DNA from: Sequoia sempervirens
Taxonomy: Eukaryota; Streptophyta; Pinopsida; Cupressales; Cupressaceae
DNA length: 64,000 bases
Assembly (NCBI GenBank): GCA_007258455.2
Contig: VDFB02270651.1
Span: 703,601,360 to 703,665,359, forward strand
Direction of reading: 5' to 3'
Shown piece by piece: positions 59,389 through 64,000 of the stretch; position 1 is the first letter of the stretch; each line of letters begins with the position of its first letter. Position numbers and translations under genes: made by a program. The notes under the pieces were generated by a model, which saw only the letters and a program-made list of their open reading frames with translations, did no database searches and was not told the DNA's origin.

Positions 59389-60506
59389 TGTGTGTGGGAA
59401 ATGTTAGTATCAAAATGAAACAATATAAACACACCAATGCAACATTAAACTAAAGAAAACAAGATAAATTGAAATCAAAGATAACAAACAGAGCTTCTTC
59501 AGAATCGTTCCATTGTTCTCTATCTCCAGTGATTCTCTTGAAGCTGCTGCTCTCAGATTGTATAAGCAAAGCTTCTTAGAATGGAAATCTACAGAACGAG
59601 TATGCAAAAGGAGAATACTTCTCTATCCTATATGCTGGTGGAGTGAAATGTTGATACGAATATGCACAGGGGTTGTGGATTATGGATGCTTCTAAAACTA
59701 TGAAATGAGGATGATAAGCCATGATATGGAATGCTAATATGCTAAACTATGCTATGCTATGATTCTAAAGGCTATGGATGCTAGAAAGCTAATTGACTAT
59801 AGTTTTCCTGTATGAAAGCTTCTATGTTTTTCAATGACCCGGCAGTCCCTTTTATAGATTTTCACAGGCAAGAGCACATTTGGCAAAGATCAATGGTTGT
59901 AGAAGATTATGCAGTAATTTGAATGGTGAAGATGGAGATATTGAGAGGGAAGATGGAAGATGTTGGGAGGTTGGAAGAATGGAGGCTTGTCTTCAACCCA
60001 CGAGGTCTTGCATAGAGCAGAGAAATTAATTTTTTCTGTTTGGAAGTTTGTTTCACAATTGTTGAAAGATAATCTGTATTAAATAAATGGGTTTGAAATT
60101 TAATTTCATGTAGTTTGATTTTTATTTTAGGAATATAGGAATTTAATTAAATGTTGGAATATTTAGTGAATGGGAATTAGAAATTAATTAAATATTTGGA
60201 ATATTTAATTGTGAATGGGAGTGATTAATTAAAAGAGAATATTTAATGTTTATTTGAATAAAATGTTCAAGCCAAGATTATATGATAATTAATAAAAAAA
60301 TCGTAATGTTTATTTAATTAATTAGAAATGGATAAGAAAATTGATTAAATAAGCTTATTTATTAATCAAGAGATGAAAGGAATGAACAATATAAATAAAT
60401 TATTTTGATTTATTTATCATAGATTGAATTACAAATTTAATTAAATACTAAAAATATTTAATTAATTACTAATTTGTTATGATGTGACCATTTTGGGGTG
60501 TATACA
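59389..60506 (-). repeat. 5' LTR of minus-strand Gypsy element
   Basis: Plus-strand ends TGTGTGTGGGAAATG and GGGGTGTATACA. TATA box (plus TTTATA at 59,851-59,857). AT-rich U3 from 60,060. The length of about 1.1 kb fits. It is only weakly similar to the LTR at 53,381-54,346, so the two may belong to different elements. No matching target duplication was found. Confidence 0.6.
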
Positions 60507-60559
60507 CTATGCATGCAATAGATTTGGGAATATTTCCAACCAATGCAGATAAAAACAAA

Positions 60560-60690
60560 TGCAGTGGAACAATTGGCCTAGAAAAAGAAATGTTGTGTGT
60601 TACAACTATAATAAATTTGGCCACACTACTAGATTTTGTGGGAACAGAGGAGGTCCAGTAAAATAGAACATGCAACAAGATGTTAAGGGA
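60560..60690 (+). pseudogene. Retroelement gag zinc-knuckle remnant
   Basis: Plus-strand reading QMQWNNWPRKRNVVCYNYNK then FGHTTRFCGNRGG. This is the CX2CX4HX4C knuckle with the second cysteine changed to tyrosine. A basic tail follows (VIRRKMQKKWVKKNPSIEG, to about 60,790). It is on the opposite strand from the neighbouring LTR, so it belongs to another element, possibly the one coding the frame from 61.2 kb. Confidence 0.6.
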
Positions 60691-61240
60691 ACAGGTAAAG
60701 TCACTACTAATGTGATCAGAAGGAAAATGCAGAAGAAATGGGTGAAGAAGAATCCCTCTATTGAAGGAAATATGCCAGCACTAGAATTTACTTATGGTAA
60801 TTCCTTTAGGAATTAGTTTTAGGCCTTTGGCCTAGGGGGAGTTGTCAGAAAAATATTTTAACCCCCTGTAGGAAATTGATACTGGAATGTGGAAAAGTCT
60901 AGTAAGTGAACTGATACTTTTCAGATACATTTGTTCAACCAATTGGAAGCAGTATTGCAGAGTTTTTGAGATTTGCAGAAGAATCATCCATCTCAGTACA
61001 TGGAAATAGGATAATCAGATGAATTAGGGTAAAAGCATTTATTGCGACAAAAAGGGTTAGGTGTGGATGATAAAAGAACATTTGCATCCTTCATTTTTCA
61101 CTTTGCATTTTGGAGGAAAGTAGTTTGGAGACACAGGTGAAATTTGTTGAATTGTGGAGAATTCAAGTGTGAAGAAGGTTCTGGATCAAACTTTGATCCG
61201 ATGGAAAGGTATTTATCAAAAATCCTATGAATTTGCAATC
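60691..61240 (+). other. Leader-like sequence before the 61.2-kb frame
   Basis: No gene. The purine run CCTAGGGGGAGTTGTCAG at about 60,832-60,849 resembles a polypurine tract followed by TGTCAG. The rest has no open frame of note. Confidence 0.35.
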
Positions 61241-64000
61241 ATGTCAACTCCTCGGTAGTCGAAGTCAAGGATAGACTCCATCCAAAGTTCAAATGGCATC
61301 CTTATAAGTCTGTTGATATTGAGCCCTTAGGTGCATTTTCATCTATACCGTATGAAGTATTGCATACTGAAGATACTAGGGCTTATATACATGACAATAT
61401 TAAAGAATTAGGGATCTCTCAAATACTGAATCTATATTCCCATCATATAGTTAGTGATGATCTTACTATAAAGCCAGAATTTAAAACCCTAGAAGAGAAG
61501 AAGTTCACATAGTTTGTAAAATTTCCCATATTTGAAGAAAACAAATGGGTTCAATATGTTCTGAGCCATGTTCATGTTGATTTCATGTGGTTGGATATGC
61601 CATTTAAAATTAAGAAAGAGGCTATATGTGCAGTCACGGGTCTGAATTCCACCAGTAGACTTTCAGTCTTGAAATCCATGAAGAATGAGAAGGTTACTAA
61701 TGCAATAGGTGCTCAATGGGATAGAAGGGAAATGGAAATAGATGACATTGTTGAAGTGGATGTAAAATTTGCATCAATGGTCATTGGCTACAAGATCTAT
61801 CATTCAATTTCGGATAATTCTATATTCGGTACGACCATCTATGCAACTTATGAGATGGTAAAAGAAAATGTTGATTATGACTTTTGTGAGTTGCTTAGAA
61901 GTTAGTTGATGGAGAATTTGAGTAAAATCAAGAAAGACAAGAAGAAACTTTCAAATACGGTAATTTACTACTATGTTTATTCTTCTATTTCATGAATGAG
62001 GTTTCGGTTGTTGGAAAAGTACATTGGAAAAATGATGAGCCTGTAGTTGTTCATATAAGGAACATGTTGTTTGGAATTTGTGATCAACAAATCAAGAATA
62101 CTACCCTCTAAGGGTACTTCAAAAATTTCCAGAATATGATGCATGCCAAGGAAGGAATTCCCACTTCAATTGTGGAACAATACAAATATACTATCTACTT
62201 CATGGTGGATATTGACCAATGCCATGTGGAAGCTGTTGATCCTAGAACAATATGGATAATGCCCATGGGATATGAAGTAGAGGAAAAAAATTTCAAGATG
62301 TATGCAGAACACTTATTGAGCCTGCCCCTAGATCCGACAAAAGAAAGGTTTGGAACCTATGCAGAAAAGAGCATGCAAGTCCATGATCAATTACAAAAGC
62401 CTAAGATAGTCAAAAGAGTAAGGAGATAAGTAGAAGTCTTCACAGAAAGCATGGGATTACTTATAGAAGCTTTGAGAGAAGCAAGAATAAAGAGAGATGA
62501 GGATGAAGCAGCAAAAGAGTTAGCAAAAACCGAGTCTGCTAGTCTGGGAGTATCTTCTACCCACACCAGATCTACTAGGAGTTCCCCATCCCTATCCACT
62601 CCTTTAGTCAAGCTAGCTCAAGACAAGGCTTCTAGTAAAAGGAAGAAGAATAAAAGCACAAGAACATATGAATCCATTTCAAAAGATGAAGAAACTGAGT
62701 CAAAAGAAGTTGTGAAAGTAATGAAAGCTACCAAAACTTAGGTTGTCAAGTTAAACAAGAGAAAATCTTCTAGTAAAGAAGAAAACACAAAGAAGGTGAA
62801 AGTTGATAAACCTGGTATGTCAGTTGAGGAAGTTGAGAATGCAGTTATTAAGGATGGTAATCTTAAGCCCCTTTGTAAAAGGTTTGTAACTTTTGATGAA
62901 TCTGGTCAAAGAATTCTTGAAGAAGTCACAATTAAACATATGAACATTTTCAATAAAGTTATTTTTGAAATCATTCCTGGTTTACCCAAGAGTTTGTATG
63001 ATCTTTTGGAATCAAGAAGATTAAATTCCAGAACAGAAGAAGAGAATTTGAGGAAAAGAATTCTTGCAGATCTTTGTCCAGAAATGTCAATTGAGGAGAT
63101 GAATTCACTCCTTGAAAAGGCCAAGAAGGATTTTAAAAGCAAGACAAGGGTGAATAAACTCATGATCGGTGAAACTGATGTTGTTGTTAATGAAACCAAG
63201 AAAACTTTGGAAGCATTTAATTTAAAGAATAAGATTAATGTTGAGGAAGTAAATACTAAAAAATGTTCCAAAAAATGAGGAAGTGAATGCAGATGCTGAG
63301 GATTTTTCAGATTCCTTTTGATGTGGAAAATACATAAATACCTATTGAAACTGAAGTTCCTAACTTGGTATTAGCTGAGGAGAAGGAGGTAAAAAATGAA
63401 GAAGTTGAAGTGCCTAAAGGAAATCTGGAAACAGTCTCTGAAGAACCCAAGGTTGAAGAAGAAAAGGTTCAAGTCAAGGAAATCAGAGTGGAGGCAAGAG
63501 ACACTGCCAGGGCAGTGAAGAAATCTCTGATGGAACAACAGGAAGAGTTTGATCCTGAATTGGATGAAAGCTCAATCAATCTAACTACTTTATCCCCAAT
63601 TTAGATGATGAAGGTCACTTCAATTTCTCAAGCTAAGTCCAGTGAGAAGATTTTGAAGTCTCACATAGAGGATAGTGAATTTCTAAGCCTTGCATCTGCA
63701 ATCCTGCTGAAATTAATGCCTACTCATGTCAAGGATCCATCTGGTTCCTCTTCTGGTGAGCTAAAGAAGCTCATAAATTTTGTATGTTCTCACTTTGAAT
63801 CTTTTGAAAAATCAGCCATGATTAAAGTTCAGATGGAGTTTAAGGAAAAGAGATTCGGTGGTTTGAAAGAACTAATTGCAAAAGATAAAACTCTACTAGC
63901 CACCTGCATGAGAAATATTCAAGATACTTTATCTAAAGGTGGAAATGTGTATAAGTCATGTTTAGTTTTATCAAAATTCACTGAATCCAATGAGAAAAAG
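61241..64000 (+). pseudogene. Large unknown ORF, about 900 codons, lightly damaged
   Basis: One protein can be followed almost throughout, with only a few stops (for example 61,510, 61,903, 62,427 and 62,739) and shifts near 61,957 and 63,262. It runs off the window. The N-terminal part has KFKWHPYKSVDIEPLGAFSS, then VKFPIFEENKWVQYVLSHVH, then the conserved-looking IKKEAICAVTGLNSTSRLSV and TNAIGAQWDRREMEIDDIVE. A middle block is TIYFMVDIDQCHVEAVDPRT. Next come a K/S/E-rich basic linker (62,520-62,800), a helical block (GLPKSLYDLLESRRLNSRTE) and an E/V-rich acidic stretch (63,365-63,560). No RT, integrase or transposase motif. It may be an accessory or gag-like ORF of a retroelement (the first block faintly recalls plant transposon-associated domains of the PF20167 kind), but I do not recognise it. 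Confidence 0.6.

Overview
The window is plant nuclear DNA. It is AT-rich, has almost no intact coding sequence, and is packed with decayed LTR retrotransposons that sit inside one another. The low gene density, the large old nested elements and the long LTRs (1 to 2.3 kb and probably larger) look like a gymnosperm or another very large plant genome; this is inference, since no species marker is visible. A 100-N assembly gap lies at 55,008-55,107. I found no tRNA, rRNA, CRISPR or prokaryotic-type genes.

Layout. 1-3,152: the coding-free 3' part of a plus-strand Ty3/Gypsy element, ending in a polypurine tract and an LTR. 4,609-12,283: a minus-strand Gypsy element (D) with two LTRs of about 1.08 kb, decayed gag, zinc knuckle, protease and linker, but no reverse transcriptase. 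12,560-15,075: minus-strand Gypsy pol (RT, RNase H, integrase, chromodomain). 15,816-32,589: element B, with the target duplication GATCC, 2.3-kb LTRs and a core of gag, protease and RNase H. Its left LTR is split by element A (17,533-26,636, duplication TGATG/TGACG), which is split by element C (20,518-25,955, duplication CTTTG). A and C look like the same non-coding family in opposite orientation. 33,175-41,123: the front half of a Gypsy chromovirus (RT N-terminus, protease, gag, primer binding site), split by Copia element E (35,309-40,012). E carries a 373-bp TRIM (39,547-39,919, duplication TCTTA) in its right LTR. The pol at 12.6-15.1 kb is probably the rest of this chromovirus.

41.1-47.9 kb is mostly unassigned AT-rich DNA. 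At 47.95-49.31 kb two host-gene fragments lie on the same strand: a cyclophilin of the CYP59/PPIL4 type and a DEAH-box helicase of the DHX37/Dhr1 type. At 52.34-53.36 kb is a gene-like unit with a TATA box, a 5'-leader intron made largely of 30-bp tandem repeats, and a 166-codon frame broken by one TGA. 53.4-60.5 kb holds minus-strand Gypsy parts around the gap, including a 338-codon open frame followed by a G-patch-like segment. From 61.2 kb to the window end runs a lightly damaged plus-strand frame of about 900 codons that I cannot assign.

No genes here act together as a pathway. What links them is insertion order: chromovirus, then B and E; A into B; C into A; the TRIM into E. The target duplications read directly from the sequence make the B-A-C nest and the TRIM insertion the most secure parts of this annotation.
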